From assembly GCA_026874595.1 (NCBI GenBank), contig CM049308.1, positions 53,955,624 through 54,019,623 of the forward strand: 64,000 nt of DNA. The letters run 5' to 3'. A model generated the notes under the pieces. It was not told the DNA's origin. It was given only the letters and a program-made list of their open reading frames with translations, and did not search any database. Numbering within the stretch: position 1 is the stretch's first letter; each line of letters begins with the position of its first letter. Made by a program: the position numbers and the translations under genes. The stretch is from Sipunculus nudus. Taxonomy: Eukaryota > Annelida > Sipuncula > Golfingiida > Sipunculidae. This document shows, in pieces, positions 23,904-38,075 of this stretch.

Positions 23904-26900
23904 ACAACAAAGTAAAACCAGAATACTTCCTAATTATAATATTATTTTGTTAACATAATACACTGATAAAAAACATCTCTGGTTAAAGGTCAATTTTACT
24001 GCTATAAAATGTTTGACACTTGATAAACAATGTATCATATGGTATGTTTCTTATCGCCAAAGCTTCGTGATACGTCTGAAATCATATCACGATACCAAAC
24101 TTAAAATGAAACAATTAATTATTACATCATCAACAAATTAAATAAATGTACCTGTTTAATTCCCTTATTTTTATTTTTGCTATGATTTGCACCAGCACAA
24201 TAAAAAATATCAACTTTTTTTATAACGATGATAAACCGCCTTATTTCTATTATGATAAATTCTTTAACTGTCACTGTAATTGAAAACTGAAAAAAAAACC
24301 TGAATTAGAAAGTTTGCATAGGCATCGACAAGTTGCTATAATAATAAGTTGATATGATAAACCTTTTTATCAAAACAAGCACTGCGCACGAAATTTTCTA
24401 TGAATTCCTATCTTGAACATATAGAGAAAATATTTACTGTACTTTATTGTAGTCATTTTTTTGTATTATTAAGTAAAACTCCTTTTTTTATGAGAATAAA
24501 AGTAAAATCCCCTTAACAACACAAGTTCCTGTGCTCACCTGCAGGTGGCGACGTTGTCTGTTTGACAAGCTGGAGGAAGAATTCATTGCATAGGTCTGGG
24601 CTATCCAAGCATTTCCTTATTAACGTTTGAGCAACCACACTTAGATCCTTGGCATTCAAAAGCGCTGCATGAAAGACAGAAAGGAGTTGTACAGGCTTAT
24701 GTACGTATAACATATTTTACGCACAGTGTGCGTGTACTAATATGCAACTACCCTCATTTTCGCAGTACTGTTGTAATATAGTGTACAGCAAGTTGTGGAG
24801 TTTTGACATTTCTGATTCCTTTGATATAAATGAGCTTCATAACATTTTGTAAAAATCCGTCCCGCGAAGAGTAGCCCAGCGGATCTGGCATAGAGTAATT
24901 TGTTGATTTACTGACAAGTATTATTTTAAAATAAATTGATATGTAAATAGACATTGCTGAAACCGAAGGGCACCCCTTGGTGGGATGGACTATAATACGT
25001 GGCTATAGTACAAGATATTTATGGCGTTGAATGTTCTCATCATATCCCATGTAAAAGAAAATTATCCTGGGTGATAGATACAGTAACTGATCTCACATGT
25101 ATAATCTCATTTCCTGTATATGAAGCTTATTTTGACAGACATAACGGGCCACAGTGTAGGGGGCTGAGCCATGGCGTCGTAACACATTCTTCCAAATATG
25201 CACAGAACAATAGTGTTTATGTTCTTCTTTGGGAACGATGCATATATTAAGATGTATATTAATGAACTTAATGGTAAAAATTAAGCTGAATTAACTTTAA
25301 TGCACTGGCTGTTTGGAAATAAAATGTGTTTATGCTTTGAAAATATATACATTTTATTACAGGAACTTCCTATGAACATGGATGCACACTATGATATACC
25401 TTTTACTATAAGGTGCTGTGTATTGATTAGCGAGATAAGTATCGCGTTAGATGTTTTATCGTGAAAGAATGTATCGTTACAAAATTAGCTTTCCATGTAG
25501 GGGTGATGAGGCTCACATTAATTGTTGCAATATTTATAGGAACGTATACTCATAGAGAGGTATTATTATTACCTCGTTCATAGACCTATGTTATGTACAA
25601 AAACAAATTACATATCAACAAGTTTTTAGTAGTGACTACGGAGCTTGGTTAAATTTAATTTCTTGGTTAAGTGTCTTTTTTAAATAATTCTCAACATATT
25701 ACTGAAAACTTAGAAATCTACAATTTCTGGTTCTTAAGTTTGCTGCTAGATGGCGCCATCACTGTTTGTTAAGAGATGAGCAACATCCGAACATACATTT
25801 TAGTTAAAAACATTATTGGGGAATTGCCGAAGACTGGTCCAGATATTCTTAGTTTACGTCATCTATTTATGTGTATAATATTATACGATATAATATATTA
25901 CCATATAATATAATGCGAGTGAATGACGAATATACTTTTAAATAGACCTCTTCTCCGAGCATGCGCATTACCCGTTTTTATCTGCTGTGTTCGGGTCGAA
26001 TGAGTCGGCTACCTGTTTTTGTCATGTGAAAACAGAAATATTTTTGAAGATGTGCTTTAATACTTTCATCATTTGAAATCGGGGGAAAAATGCCTCGTCT
26101 TAACCCGAACGCTGTGTAAATCGTCGCTGACAGATGTTGCTAGTATGTTGAGAAAGGTCTGCTGAACTTAATAGAAAAAGGAATACTGGATAATTTCTTG
26201 CAATATGGTCAAATAGTAGCATGGACTACACATGTGATTAATAGTCTTCTGCGATGTACTATGATTCCTACATCAAATGACAATAATTCACGTGTTAATG
26301 AGAAATATTCAAACCTGAATAGTTTTAGGTCTAAACACTAGACGGCGCTAGTGGGCATTACGGTACTACCTTTTATAGCTGTACTAATGGTTCAAGGTAC
26401 CCCATTAAATATTGATAATTAATACTGTACACGTGGATTCAAGGCCTGAGTAGATGAGGGTGGAGTTGAACATCCTCATGGCTACATCCTCCAGCTCACG
26501 TGACCCTAAGGTCATCAGAGAGTGTTTGAAGGGTAACCGAGTGAACCGCCAGTGTGAGCATTTGAAGTCATGGTTATCCGTTTGCGTCACATCCTCCGTG
26601 CTCTTCCCGCTTAATCTGAAATGAACCTGCAGTTCCTCACATACCGGAAATGAGGTCAAAGGTCAGACATGCTGCCATACACACATTCATCACTGAGCAT
26701 TATTAAGCTTCTATTAAATATTCGAAAATAAAGGCCTCACTTTAATCTGCTCTGGCCATGACGCCTTGGCTGTTTATTGGGTGGAGGTAACCGCTTTCAT
26801 TTGTGATACTTGCTTAATTAAGTGCACAGTAAATCTGCAGAATTCCATTCAAGATTCGGACTATGTGACAAGGTCGCGATATTCCAATCGTCCAGCCTGT

Positions 26901-29900
26901 CGGTTCTGGGTTTATGTATTTCCCATTACTTTGTCATGACTCTGAGGAACCTCCAAAAGGCGCACTCGTTTGTGAGTGAAACACGACTGTTGGGTACAGT
27001 TTTTCCATTGAGCCTGCACAGCGCTCATCCTTGGTGGGGGCCGGCTTTGGTCCTGTGCTCTACCCCTGAACATCGGAAGCCAGTGAGGACGCCTGAACTT
27101 ACACTTTCATGACACGTTCGATATTGAGAAATATGGAAATGTAAAAATGACTTTGGTTACTTGGTGTTATTTACTGAAAATGTCACGATAAACTGTTATA
27201 AGATATAAAATAAAAACTATACCCAGTTGTTTTAAAAATGCAGGGGACCAAACACAGATTTGACAAAAGCCTTTATCTTCGACTACTGCCATACATATGT
27301 CAACTTCCAGCCTTGCCAGCGGCTCAGGTATCATTGTTCGATGAATGGAGACAAATTTGAAATGAATTATATCAAGTCTATATTTTGAACATATCTCTGG
27401 AGTATACATATCTATATGTGTCATAACTTTAACAGGGATGTAGCATATATGCAGATGCCATTTTGTTTCAGAGCAGAAGCTGGAAGTTCCAATATATGTT
27501 ATCAAAAATAGCAGCGCAATAAAAGCTGAGCGCATTTATAATACATAAAATATGTTGGAGCAACCATTTCTAGATTTATGAAAATATATGAAAATATGCA
27601 AAATATACACAATTATAAAAAACTTGCTTGAGTGTCAAACTATACATACTTATGATCTTGTCAGAAATTTTTCTATTACTGAGAGTTAAACGTGAGATAT
27701 TAAACAGAATAAACAAGATATAGAGCGATCTAAGAGATGCCCAGAATACCATGCTGTACATGATCTGGTGGTTCGACATTCCATGCACAAACTATACGCT
27801 CAAACAAGTCTGAATGCAGATCTGAAGAAACCGACTCAAACCTTATTGCATAGCTGGAATACAAACTCTCATGCAAAACTGGGTATTGACAATTAAAGGC
27901 CTTCTTATCATACCGTGAATCATAACCTAATCGTGTAAGAATACTAATGAACAGTTGCATATTTACTTTTTAAAACAAGATTTATCATTTATACTATTTG
28001 ACGTACAGTTCAAACGTCTGTAGCCATATTTGTGGAAAATATGTAACAATGAAAGAGTTCTTAAGATTCCCCGAACCTCTGTGTTATTGTTTTTTTTTTT
28101 TCAATTCTATGAGCCTTAATCGAGAACAGTTACAGCTCTAATTAACCTGCAGCCCTGAATGCGTAGACGTTATTTTTTATACGAACAAGTTTCCGAAATA
28201 AATGTAATGTTTAAAAATTTATCTTCTCTTTTCATGGCTTGAATGTTTGTTCTTTGAATGCTTCCTTCTTTCACAATAGAATTCCAAGAATTATAGAATT
28301 TCCAGAATTATAGAATTCTTCAGAATTCCCATGGCTATATGTTGGCGGAAAGAGAGGTGCTATGGGTGCACTCTATGTTAAACATGGTAACTCTTAAAGT
28401 CTATAAAATATGTTTTTATTGTGAATGTTTGACTTTTATAATGTTTTAAATTTTCTTTTATTTTCGAGAATAAAAAATGTTTAATAATTTATTATTGGCA
28501 AATTTTCTCTTTTCTCATCAGCGTATTTACTTCAAGATAAGTGTGATAACGTAAAATAATGTGTTCGTGAACGGTACATTCACAGAAATAACACAATAAC
28601 ATCCCGCCAATATTTGTACTTCATAATTCCAACTGGTTATCAGGCATGATAAGAATAACTTTTAATTCATATCAAAGTGAACAAAGTGCATGGATGCAAA
28701 ACCAGAATACAGATGCATGGAACAAAATGAACTCAAAGTGTAAAAAGTAGCAAATAGTGATAATTACATTACCCATGTACCTCTTCAGGGCAGAACGGAT
28801 AATGCCTGATCCCTGCTGTTCAGGTTTCCGCAGCAAGCCCTCCTGAACCAAAGCTTGACGGCAGCTTGCTATATTTGCATAGAGTTGTAGGCAGTCTGCT
28901 TCGGCAGCTTTGAGCTGTGCAAAACAAAAGAAAAAGTCACGACAAATGAAGTATCTACCATTGAAATATTCTACTTACTGGAAAAGAAAAGGGAAAACAT
29001 GAAAGACATGAAGTATTCTCATTGCTACTGATAACTGAGATAAAAATCTCGAAATATTTTCTTGCTATGAAGGACAGATGAAATATTCCCAATGAATAAG
29101 AAAGGAGAAATCATGAAGCACCAATAAGATATTCTTCTTCCATGAAGGACTTATGACCTATTCTCAATGCTATGGATAAGAGTGGAGAAAATAACTGAGC
29201 ACAAATAAATTATTTTTTGTATTAAAGGACTAATGGAATATCCTCAGTTATGCAAGTATGAAAGCAGAAATTCATGAACCAACAATGAACTATTCTTTTG
29301 CTATGAAAGACATGAAATATCCTCAAATATACATGTAGGAAAGGAGAAATGTATGAACCAACAATGAACTATTCTTTTGCTTTGAAAGACATGAAATATC
29401 TTCAATTATACATGTAGGAAAAGAGAAATGTATGAACAAAAAATGAACTATTCTGTTGGTATGAAGGACAGATTAAATATTCTCTACCTGTGAAGGACAG
29501 ATGAAATAAGGATTGACTTTAAGGATTGAAAAATGACAAATCTCCGTTAACCTCTTGGTCTAAAATGCCAAGACGTTGTGTGATCTTTTAAAACCAGTGA
29601 ACGTATTTATGAATTTAAAGTGACCGATAATGTCCTTTTTTCTGTAAAAGATAGGTACTGATTTACAAGAGCACAAATTTCAATGTGAAATTGATCCTTA
29701 TCCATAAATCCTTATCGTCTGATAACATGTCAAATATAATTACATTTATAATATTCATAAGGATTTGCGATATCTTTTTCATGACACGAATGTTTAGCAG
29801 TGATATTTCGACAAATATGACAATATTGCCTAGCAGGTATATAGATAAATCATTGAACTTTTTGAAAACATATTCTCAATCTGTCTTTTAAATCAGGCTT

Positions 29901-32900
29901 TCATCTCCATCCAACAATGGTAGTTTCTTTTATCAGTCGTGTCTTCAGGAAAGACAATAGTGAACTGCACCACCCATGTGGGAGGCGATACTGATTATAA
30001 TATCCATATATTTGGTATTTACCGAGATCTTAGTGGGTCCATACGGTTTTCATTGAGATATTGCAAATTCATTGGCGGTGAGAATCGCTGATGTAAACGC
30101 AGAGTCATTAATTATTCATGATTAAATTCAATTATTTTCCTTGACGGGACCATGAATCACTTGGCTACTGGCGGCTCAATTCTCCATTGTTTCCATAAAC
30201 CTGAACATAAAAAAAGATCTTTCTTTGTCCCGTTTGGTTCCGATGGTGTATTAATTGGTTTGTTAATTCACTTGCAGCGATCAGTTCTTTTCAACCCGGG
30301 CTATTGTTGGGTACTTTCCGATGATGACGGTTAATTAACCATAATTCAGGCTGTGATTAAATTAAATAAGTACATGATGGAATAATCTTAATACGGACAG
30401 TTATGAGGGAGGATGTAACGCAGATCTTAATACAGAACTTAAATTCAATGATGACCACTCGGGTTGGGCAATGGAGATTAAGTCTAATTATCAGTTGTCT
30501 TTGATTTTTGTGATTGGAAATACTAAAATGTCTCAATTGCCACATATTTGTTCTTGTTATAGCTGGAAAACTTTTAATTCCTGTGGTCTGCTTGACTATT
30601 AGGCTAGCAGCTCACTCGCTATCTTGTACGTTGATTTTCAGCATGCGCTGTGAATGCTGGTCTTTGCCATAAAACACGAGCTGCCAGATCCATTTCGTTA
30701 CTTGTTTGATGAATCAACTCAAGAATGAACCTCAAAGAAGGGCTGCCACTCGGGACAGAGACAAAAGACTAATAGCTGCCAATTAATTCAAAACAGTCTG
30801 ATGACAGGGTATGAAACGACCTCCATAAAGTGCGTCAATGACTGCCAATCGATGAAGTACTGTGTTATTCTCTGGGAATGCCTCCCCAATGTGGGACAAA
30901 CCATAGAATTCCTGCACGCCACAAGTGACCACTGTTATGTGGATGACACGGATGGAACATTATCGTTGAAAACTGGAGATTACAGAGGTATTCATCTGTA
31001 TGGGCGGATGGATGGTTCCTAAAGAATCCCGTACAATAGAGCCCCCACTACAGACGCTAGAGCGTTATTAATAAATGTAGGTCAGACTCGCGTACTATAG
31101 TACAGTCTGGTCATACTTGTCACTTGTCAGGTACTCCTTCAATATTAGACACTTTGTGAAAAAGTCCCTAGTCTCATGACATTACCGCATAGTGTTCGTT
31201 CATAAATGCCAAAGAAACGCCGTTGATTTTAAGCACATAACTAATGGAGCAAAAACACGCCGCCATTTCTGATACATCTTTTTGCAATTATGACGGAAAT
31301 ACCGTACTTTACCAAAGCATTCATCTATGCAGCTTAGCTGATTTTCAACGTGGAGCACTGACTGATTTAAATATTAAGGTCCACAGAGCAAGAAACCAGA
31401 AGGTGAAACGACCCGAAGTTTGATTCAGTATTCCTCATTCTATTAGACTGTAATATCCGATATACTCTAATATCACCGGAGCTCATTCTAATAACATCCC
31501 CCAATGAACGAATGTATACGAACCATTAAGCCCTTATTTTAAAAATTAGATCATTTGAGTACAATGGCATTATCAAGAAAGACCTGCATATTTGGAAATG
31601 ACATGTCACCCACACAGTCGTCTTTAACATTGCTCTTTTTCCTTTCATCTCAGAGCCAGTAAATTTGATATCCGATATATCTGAAGGGCGACTGGCTTCA
31701 CTGCCTACTGAAATGGAGTTTCGTGACAAGACCGGGGCTGTTTTCCCGAGACATATATAGCGGATCCCGTTTAAGGTTTTGCTCGTAGGCCTATCTAGAA
31801 GAGTGTTATCAACAGAACATAAAAATACAGCTCTGACTCATTGTTCTTTGAACATAAATTTAAATAGAAAAAAACTACCTTATAATATTTCAGTGTAGGC
31901 TACAGAAGTCAAGTTCTATAATACAAAACGTAGAAAAGGAATTACGTGAAATCAAGAATATGGTTATTGAAAAAAGTTTTATGCAATGGGATTCAAGCGA
32001 TTAGACATAAAAACACTATTGGTGGGTAGTATGGATTAAGGAAAGCATTTCTTTTCCTGTCAGTCACTGAAGTGATTTTGTCCATCTTGTTTTCCTTATC
32101 CTTACTACAATGTGTGTGATACGATTATACGGGATACTAGAAAAAGAGACTATATAAACGACTTTTGGCAAAGGTCTTGGCAAAAGTAATAATTGGAATC
32201 ATAGCAGATACAAAATAACGTTTATGTTTACTTTGTCATTATTATACGGACTTTATACTTATGCCCTTTGAAGACCATGCGATGTTTAAAGTACATATCA
32301 AGGGTAAACATGGAGAAAAGAAACGTTGTTCCTTTTGTAATCTAACTAAACCCACGAAAATGTGACAAGCAAGATTGAGCATTTACCTTCCCTGTCAGTT
32401 TTATTTATTTATTTTAAGTTTAATGTGTATTACAGCATAGAAAAATACGGTCATGCCCTTTATAATTAGAATGAAACCCCTTTAGGAGGGAATATCAATT
32501 CGTCAAAACTTAAGACAAGCATGTTTGAACATGTTTGAGTTTGGGTTTTTAGGGAGGGTAAAATTAATTACTGCATGATTTTATTGACAAAATAAATCCC
32601 GGCTCTGTATATTATTATTGTTGTTATACTCTCACTCCATTTGATACGGTGCTAACATGAGTATTCACCTGTATTATTTATCAACTATCGGGAATTAATG
32701 AAGTACCCTAGTTTCGTTTCTCTCACCTGGTATTCCAGTTCACTTTTGTGCTTCTCTTTAATGACATCACTTATCTCCATGGAATATTGCTTTAACAAAG
32801 ACACGAGTTCTGAGCAGTCCCTGCAGCCAAACATATAGCATTTCTGTAAGGAGACTGAGCTGTTCTTTAAGATGAAGGCAATCTGGTCCACACTTTTATC

Positions 32901-35682
32901 GTACCAGACAGACTCCAAGTCCCCGTACGTAATCTCCGCGGCCAGCGATTTCTCAGCCACACTGATCAGTTTTACACCCACATAATTAACAGCAATGACA
33001 AACTCCGAACCGTACTCCCAGGATCCTTGGTAATGCGCGTAAAATTTTGAGCATCCAAATAACAGACATTGTGATGCAAGAGTGAGGTACTTGACTTGGC
33101 ATTCACCAACGCTGAGGCCACTTGCATAGTTCTAAAATCACAGAAATGAAATTTTAGAATACGGATAAGATGCGATCTAACGTTTTACGAATAGCCACAA
33201 CATTCGTATCGTAGTAGACGCATCGCAATTAAGTGATTGGTGATTTAGCATTTTAAGTTTCACGTGAAATATAAAATAAAAATTAAGAAAACTTTATAAA
33301 ACAGTTTATGCTCACAAGTGCTTTTTGACGAGAATAATTATAAAAATGCAATATTATATACATAAAAATATTATTTTTATGGTCTTATATGTATGTGTGT
33401 GTTTATCCATACGCGATCTCTCCTATAGTTATCATTGAATTAGACCTTAAAATAAGTGGACCGGTTCCTTTCTATAAATTGTAACATTACGCATACATAC
33501 AACCATTTCAAAAATAAGCGATGAAGTCGTCTACTGAAATTTACTCGGTTCTAAGCAACTCCAATACATGAAAAAAAACAATAACACGATCTGAGTCAGC
33601 TTACTTTGTGTGCATATGCAATCACTGCGGGCCAGTCGTCGTCGCCGTTTGTCAAAACCCGTTCGCACAGATACTTGGAAACCGATTCATATCTACAAGG
33701 AAAGCAAAGTATATTGGTAATAAGTAGTGATATATTGTATGAATGATTATACTGATACACGAGTCGTATGCTGTCTATACAGTTTCATGTATATTTCATT
33801 TAAATTGCTGTTGTCATTGTCTCAATTAATTCAGTATAAAATGAAAATACATGTATTCAACAAACCCAATATCTAAGGCCAAAAAAAATTTATAATAAAA
33901 TGTATTGTTCTCAGGCACCGTCCGCGTCAATTTAAAACCCCCGCATCAAATTTTTTTTATTTTTATTTTCAAGACAGACTTACCAATTTTGAGCTCCAGC
34001 CTGTCGGATATTTCTTTCAATAAGATAAAATCATTGAATTTTGATTAAATTTACTTTGATATGTAGTGCTTTTACTTTTCTTTAGCAAAATAAACCTGTT
34101 ATTATCATGCTTTTCCCTTATTTTTTGACATTTTAATCAAAGCACACCAAAAAATTAAATATAAAAAAACGCCCGCCTGCATTTATTTCTGGAAAAGAGT
34201 GCCTGGGAACCAAACCTTTTTTTTGGCCTAATTAAAAATGCACCAAGCCCGGTATACGTTGTTTTACTTTACTACTTACTTTTCCGTATCGCCTTCATTG
34301 TAGTCTCCGTGTAAGACCTGAGCCTGTAATCCGGCGAGGTGGATAGCCAGCGAATCCTGAACTGCGTAATCGTCCACCTGAAGGTATTGAGCAAAAATGT
34401 AAATTGCATTTTAATTGATCAGGAGGTTCCTTTGTATTAGCATTCACAACTGAATCCCCGTTCAGAAAACCGTAGTTTTTTTTCAAATACATGTCAAAAA
34501 CTTTAAACCTTAAAAGATTATATAGATTATTTAAAAAATGGCTAGGCGTACCCATATAATAAACTTTGACTTCCACTTATTCGTTTTGATTTCCATTTAT
34601 TTCTGTGACCATCGTTACCGCACTTGGACTAAGGATTCCTAACTTTGTTAAAGAAAAACACAATGGACAATTTCTGCCTCTCTCAGCCGAAGATTGATTA
34701 TTTTTTAGCTATGTATACCTGGACTACGTGATGAACTGCCTGTGCGAACAATAAGTGAAGGCCAAGCTGATCCTTCTCAGCTAAATCACTCGGTACAGGG
34801 CGCAGGACCCGCTTACAGAACACGAATTTCCCGTAGTTTGGGCTAGGTATCTTCGGAGATCCTTTTTTGGGCGTTCCTTGTGCGAATGTATGCCGCTGCC
34901 TCCTGTAATTAAACATACTTTTAAGAATTCTTTTAGTCTTATTTCATAAAGACCGTTATATTTGAAATACATAATGGACCTGCTTCTTTCCTTTGTACCC
35001 CAAAATGATCCAATGATTATTTGGAAAATTCTGAGAAACATGCAAAGTGAGTAAAGGCAAAACAATCTATAAGTTAATTTTTATACAGTCTACATTTAAT
35101 CTAAAAGCTTTTAATCATTAACAGTTATTGCTCAAAATAGTCTTTGCAAACCAAATTAACACTTTCTTTGTCTAAGTCGGTGAATCATTACTAGAAGAAA
35201 GTTAAAACTTTCATAATATGCCAATTGTGCTTGGCTATGAAGTAACTGGATCAAAGTCCTTGAGATATAACTGACTTTCTCATTGTATCATTAACACATC
35301 CGTCTAAGTCTTACTGTCAATAATTTGACTCACTGTGTCATATAATAACATTGACATATGTGGACATATATTTAAAACCGATGACGTAACAATATAAATC
35401 GTGTATGCCATCCAAGAGTACACACTGACTAGACACTTGCAGCTTTTTAAATATAGTTGACAAAAAGCTGAATCCAAAGCATTAAAAATAAAACAATTAT
35501 TGTAACATACTTTATGAAGGATATTCTGATCCCTATGTACAGTTTAAACCCAAAAGTCAATAGGACATAATATATAAAAATAACTATAGAATATGCTGAG
35601 CACGGACGAAGAAAGTATTAACAAAGTTAATTGTTTCCATCATTGCGAGTGAGGTATTCATTTTTCTTGTCTTCTTTTACTG

Positions 35683-35746
<64 letters not shown>

Positions 35747-38036
35747 TGCCTGATGGTGTATTTGTTAAGAAGGTTGTAAGGATAACACGCAAAAAAACAC
35801 TGAAATACAAATATCACATCAACCATATTTGGCTTACGGCCTTATGATGTCATACTGAAACATCCCCACCACGTGACCGGCATTTCCTGCTTAGGCACGC
35901 ACACTTACTGAACTTAGAGGTCTCAATGACATGAGTTAAACTCCGTGCCGTGTGATTGTTTCAAAGCCACACCCTTGCTATTTTACATACTAGTATCACA
36001 GTTATAGAAAAGGCAGACGACACACTTGTAGATAATCAACATTTGTTGCGTAAGCACTTTCTAATGTATGGAACATTATGGAAATGAAGTAAAAGAAACG
36101 TTTGAAAACCTAAGCTGTGTAACAGGAAATACCCGATCATGTAGCAAATAATTTAACAAAAACCCTTCATACAAGATCGCTCTAGACTTATCAAATGTAA
36201 ATCCAAGACATGATGTCGCATCTAGACTGGTCCTCTCTCTCTCTGTTCGAATGGAAGAGAGGGCCAAAATAGAAGGGAACCAGTCTACGATCTGCGATCG
36301 GTCCATATGTTGTTCCAGCAGTACAGTAGTAGTAGGAGAGACAGTTAGAAGGGGTACTATCCCATAATAGAAACAAGCATTCTCGTTTAGTCACACAGAC
36401 ATGCAGAGCTGTGAGATTCTGCGACTAAATATGAGAAGGTCAGTGAAGGTCGTCTACAGGGGAAGATTTCTAACAAATGCTATGTATACAGGACATGCAC
36501 AAGAACGCCATGCTGCAAGTTAAACTGTCAAAAGTGCATCGGGTGCTGGCGGCATCTGCAAAATTCGGCATATGTTAGGCCCACCACACACATCAGTACC
36601 TGCGGGAGAATTTTCTGATTGAAAAACCTCGGTGGTGAAATTTGCTGCACAAGCAGAAACAATAGAAACAAAGATGATTTGTATGACACAGGGTCGCGCC
36701 CACGGTGGTTTAAAAAAAAATCAAAGCAAACGACATGTTTTAATCATTTCCTACCGCTGAAGTAATGCTACGCATTTCATGTTAGTCGACATGGTTATTA
36801 ATTATATTCAATGGACGAAAGACAGAGACTAAAAAAAACCCCCAGCAAAACAGGATGAAAAATAGCTTTAAGCAATAAAGCTTATACTAAACCACAACGG
36901 ACCACGGGTCAAGAAGGACGAGACCCCACTGGCGTTAATCATGAGTAGTGTAAGTCAGTGTAAGTCAAATATAATTCGAAAAGATACAGAATAATGGTTA
37001 CAGGTAAAGTATTTCTCTTAAGCTATATATGTATACTCAAGTGTTCTCTCGTCCTCATGTTCCCGGTTAGTATTTGCAACAACTGGAGTAACAGTGGCAA
37101 TATTTTATGAAAAGTAGAAAATCTGATCCACAGGTTTAGGGCTCTGTACAGGTGATCAGGTATTACATTCAGTATTACACCTGAACAAGTGCATGATTAT
37201 GCTCCATTCAGCATCGCTACTAAACACAAATACTAACCGGCCGAATAAAGCCTCGGGGAGGTGGGATTCCACCATACTAGTTTAAACCAATCACGATCAT
37301 AAACTCTAAAGTACATCCGTGTTGAATTTAATGAAGGCCAATCAGATTCTGCGGTTCGGTTCGGTTTACCGAAAACCAGCTGGTGTTTAAACCATTTACA
37401 TCGGCAGTTACTCCATGCTGGAGTGCGTCTCGTAACGTGCCCCTCTAGCCCTAATATAACGTGAAAAGGTCTACCATGTCGATCGACACGGCTTGGTTTA
37501 GCTGAAGGTTAGCTATGCGATGAACTACAACTGATATTCTACATATTAAAGCAAATATTTATTAGATTGATAATAAAACTAGCATATCTTAATCATACTT
37601 GCATGCATAATTTGAAAAGTTACACCTGAATCTACATACACTATCAAGTTATATATCCTATACTTATCTAATAAGAAGTAAGTAAAATAACAAGTCAATA
37701 TAAAAACAGTGTATTAGCAAGATTGGCTGAAGTTAAAACCGTTTTTTTTTTCAGTTTTGAAATATCTTAATTCTTAACCCCATATACAACATTGGTCGGA
37801 CTAAAAAGAAAGAAACAGAATTTGAAAGAATGTTTGACTAAAATTATAATACACTTACTCCTCCCATTCTGACGACACGTCCAACAGGTACTCTGTATTT
37901 CTGACATGTCTGTCTCTCTCTGGGGTACTCTGCAATAAGATACAGTGAATTATTACACCTGTCAATAACATCTGTAACCTGTCCTTTCTGAAAGGGAATA
38001 TCTGAAGACGTAATAAAATACACAGACGCACACACA

Positions 38037-38075
<39 letters not shown>

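Noticed and set aside
28773-28780. Alternative donor GG|GTAATG for exon K
   Set aside because: It would leave phase 1 and put exon L out of frame; AG|GTACAT gives the phase needed for RLSGKS.
31526-31729. Possible extra exon between FERM-1 and MyTH4-2
   Set aside because: The acceptor gives phase 1 while both neighbours need phase 0, and the peptide has no SH3 motif.
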